NCBI GenBank assembly: GCA_017861355.1
Contig: JAGFXQ010000208.1
Span: 1-6,337 of the forward strand
Length of the DNA stretch: 6,337 nt
Reading direction: 5' to 3'
Source of the DNA: Bacillota bacterium
GTDB taxonomy: Bacteria > Bacillota > Clostridia > Lachnospirales > Lachnospiraceae
The translations under genes and the position numbers were made by a program. The notes beneath the pieces were generated by a model, which had not been told where the DNA came from, did not search any database, and saw only the letters and a program-made list of their open reading frames with translations. Positions 4,826 through 6,337 of the stretch are shown piece after piece; the stretch's first letter is position 1, and every line of letters begins with the position of its first letter.

Positions 4826-5944
4826 CTAGACAAGACTGCTTATCTCATTAACAAATGTACGGACATCCGCAAAGCCATTCACACTCATTCTGAATTTGAG
4901 CTTTCCATGACATACAGACTTCTGCTTATCCCCGAGCCGGTACTGAGTTTTTGCCAAACAATTCGGATAACACCCCACACAATCCTCCAGACAATAAAAC
5001 ATGCGCTCAGCAAAATCCGGAGCTTTACCGGCGATACCATTCAGGGTATCCTCCATTCGATCGGCTATCCTGTGCCACGTCTCGGGTTTTCCGTTTGTGA
5101 CTAAATACCATTGCAGCGAATGATCAAATATATCATTACTTAAAAATATGGCATAGGACACACCATATTTGGATGCAATATATGTAATTTTATTACCGTG
5201 TTTCTCTATCTGACGCTTGAAACCCAGTGGCTTCAGTGATCTTAAGTAAGCATCGAGTTCTCTTATTTCTATTTGAATACCCTTCGGCAAAAATGCGATG
5301 CATTCCTCAAAGGCTGGCTTTTCGCCTTGCATGATTACCTTATTATTCGTAAATGCCGCCGGCAGTTCCTTCCCGGAAGGAACAATTCCACAAGTATCTT
5401 CAAACTCTGTGACCGTGAATGTTTTGATACATAGCTCTACCAGTTTGTCACAAGCTATCTTTACTTCAAATCCATTCTCATTCAACTCTCGGAAGGCAGG
5501 AGCCTTCATATATCGTTCCTTCTTCGAATAATATCGCTCCTCCCCGTCAATCAGAATCTGCATTTCGTTTATATCATAGATTAAAGAAATATCGGTAAAT
5601 TGATTCATTTCCACATGATTATGAAAGAACATCGTCTTTCTTGACGGAGCTATGATATCATCCATACGTCGATTATCCGACCATGGGGTACCAAAATTCA
5701 CATGGCCCTTCCCCAGTAATAGGTATAGACCGGGTGTATCAATTTTCACACTCATGTCGATGCGCAAAGGCAATCGGTATCGGTCCGGCAGATAAATATA
5801 GGAGTTAATCGAAAGATGCTCTGCATCAAAACGTTCGGTAGGTATGGAATGATTCGTCTTCATAGAAAGCAGATCATCCTTAATCTCACAAGTAACCTGC
5901 CCTTTTGGTAAAAAACTAGTTGATTCAATATTATGTACTTTCAA
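4826..5944 (-). CDS. Unrecognised two-domain protein with C-terminal cysteine cluster
   Basis: I do not recognise this 372-aa family. No signal peptide or membrane segment is visible, so it is probably cytoplasmic. Residues about 1-185 are rich in alternating strands (RIDMSVKIDTPGLYLLLGKG, DISLIYDINEMQILIDGEER), a pattern reminiscent of concanavalin/LamG-like beta-sandwiches; this is only a resemblance. Residues about 215-372 form a second domain ending in C318-x3-C322-x2-C325-x3-C329-x15-C345, a possible metal or Fe-S site. 'FLPKG' occurs at 11-15 and again at 218-222, near the start of each half. The start codon is TTG at 5942-5944: a strong GGGGAGG lies seven bases upstream, an in-frame stop lies nine codons upstream, and the next Met is residue 28. 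A 36-codon ORF ends in overlap with this TTG. The acetyltransferase gene follows downstream. Confidence 0.82.
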   Translation of the reverse strand: MKVHNIESTSFLPKGQVTCEIKDDLLSMKTNHSIPTERFDAEHLSINSYIYLPDRYRLPLRIDMSVKIDTPGLYLLLGKGHVNFGTPWSDNRRMDDIIAPSRKTMFFHNHVEMNQFTDISLIYDINEMQILIDGEERYYSKKERYMKAPAFRELNENGFEVKIACDKLVELCIKTFTVTEFEDTCGIVPSGKELPAAFTNNKVIMQGEKPAFEECIAFLPKGIQIEIRELDAYLRSLKPLGFKRQIEKHGNKITYIASKYGVSYAIFLSNDIFDHSLQWYLVTNGKPETWHRIADRMEDTLNGIAGKAPDFAERMFYCLEDCVGCYPNCLAKTQYRLGDKQKSVCHGKLKFRMSVNGFADVRTFVNEISSLV

Positions 5945-6051
5945 TTCGTTACCTCCCCTATCAGGTTAATAGTAAAATCCGGATAATCCTTGAACACAGC
6001 ATCACTCCCATATTTTATCATAATTATGTAATTCGTTCCACCATATTCCAT
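5941..6051 (-). CDS. Candidate 36-aa small ORF coupled to the TTG start
   Basis: An ATG at 6049-6051 opens a 36-codon frame (MEYGGTNYIIMIKYG, then SDAVFKDYPDFTINLIGEVTN) that ends in TGA at 5941-5943. The stop overlaps the TTG start of the next gene by two bases (TTGA), a classic coupling arrangement, and the Shine-Dalgarno of the downstream gene lies inside its last codons. The composition looks protein-like rather than random. Against it: there is no good ribosome binding site before the ATG, and the length is small. It could instead be the eroded 3' end of a longer gene, or the true upstream part of the next protein separated by a frameshift. Confidence 0.35.
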   Translation of the reverse strand: MEYGGTNYIIMIKYGSDAVFKDYPDFTINLIGEVTN

Positions 6052-6312
6052 GCCAGGGTTATCTATCTAACGAATATAAATGAAAATCACATCCATTCTT
6101 CTCGTATACAAAAAGATAGCCAACAACTATAATATTGAATATATAGCACAGCCTACTCTAGAATATAAATTTACATGCCTTCCATACATGACATACTATT
6201 GTCGTGTTTCTATTGATATTATTAACGTATGGTAGTAATCAAAGCGGTTCATAATGATGTTTTTTACACTGTTTTGAAAACCTCATAAATTATATAAAGC
6301 GGAGGATTTACT
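6052..6312. other. Intergenic region, little recognisable
   Basis: This AT-rich spacer lies between divergent genes. I see no RNA gene or repeat in it. It holds an imperfect dyad ATGACA-N6-TGTCGT (6187-6204), a GTTTT-G-AAAAC palindrome (6271-6281) inside the spacer of the candidate plus-strand promoter, and AAAGCGG twice (6241-6247, 6296-6302). No strong minus-strand promoter for the two-domain gene is apparent; a weak option nearer that gene is TGGAAC-N17-TAAAAT inside the small ORF. Confidence 0.5.
6263..6291 (+). promoter_or_regulatory. Possible promoter of the right-edge gene
   Basis: TTTACA (6263-6268, one mismatch to consensus) and TAAATT (6286-6291, two mismatches) are 17 bp apart on the plus strand. 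Transcription would start near 6298, almost at the GGAGG. The GTTTTGAAAAC palindrome (6271-6281) lies in the spacer and could be a regulator site. Confidence 0.4.
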
Positions 6313-6337
6313 ATGAAAAGATCTATGATGCAAGCGT
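6313..6337 (+). CDS. 5' end of a plus-strand gene, possibly VOC/PhnB-like
   Basis: Eight codons (MKRSMMQA) are visible after a strong GGAGG (6301-6305) seven bases upstream of the ATG, so this is a real gene start cut by the window edge. A start of this kind followed by 'YVKGS...A' is typical of clostridial VOC/PhnB-like small proteins (glyoxalase/bleomycin-resistance fold). Eight residues cannot prove that, and the family call is a guess from memory. Confidence 0.5.

Noticed and set aside
4760..4826. GGGGGACT present twice on the minus strand (4760-4767 and 4819-4826)
   Set aside because: One copy is the acetyltransferase ribosome binding site and the other abuts a stop codon; an eight-base match is too short to call a repeat element.
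5920..6132. 70-codon plus-strand open frame upstream of the two-domain gene
   Set aside because: No ribosome binding site, it overlaps the 5' end of a better gene on the other strand, and the product has low-complexity composition.
6187..6204. Imperfect dyad ATGACA-N6-TGTCGT as an operator
   Set aside because: Only partial symmetry, and no promoter overlaps it convincingly; mentioned only in the intergenic entry.

Overview
The window looks like chromosomal DNA of a low-GC Gram-positive anaerobe, most likely a Clostridia/Lachnospiraceae-type organism. This rests on the AT-rich composition, strong GGAGG ribosome binding sites, near-consensus sigma-A promoters, and a gene repertoire typical of that group: an aldo/keto reductase with two 4Fe-4S motifs, a MerR-type aldehyde/electrophile regulator, a GNAT acetyltransferase and an Rrf2 regulator. 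The species assignment is inference. I see no mobile element, CRISPR array, rRNA or tRNA.

Layout, left to right. (1) 1-140, minus: the first 30 codons of an Rrf2-family regulator, with a perfect sigma-A promoter and an 8-bp-arm operator lying over its -10 box. (2) 151-2087, minus: an exported protein made almost entirely of about 15 tetratricopeptide repeats, with its own promoter and terminator. (3) 2177-4225: a divergent pair. An aldo/keto reductase (minus) and a MerR-family regulator (plus) are separated by 372 bp that hold a classic MerR promoter (19-bp spacer with a dyad inside it), a long reductase leader and an unusual helically phased T-rich tract. (4) 4271-6051, minus: a GNAT acetyltransferase downstream of a two-domain protein I do not recognise. 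That protein has a predicted beta-sandwich-like N-terminal half and a cysteine-cluster C-terminal end, starts at TTG, and is preceded by a possible 36-codon ORF whose stop overlaps the TTG. (5) 6052-6337: a mostly featureless intergenic stretch leading to the first eight codons of a plus-strand gene, possibly a VOC/PhnB-like protein.

The best-supported functional unit is the MerR/aldo-keto reductase pair. The regulator carries Cys54 at the position of the electrophile-sensing cysteine of Bacillus AdhR, and the MerR-type promoter faces the reductase gene, so an aldehyde or redox detoxification switch is the natural reading. The Rrf2 gene, the GNAT gene and the possible VOC gene also fit a stress/accessory neighbourhood, but nothing in the sequence ties them to one pathway.
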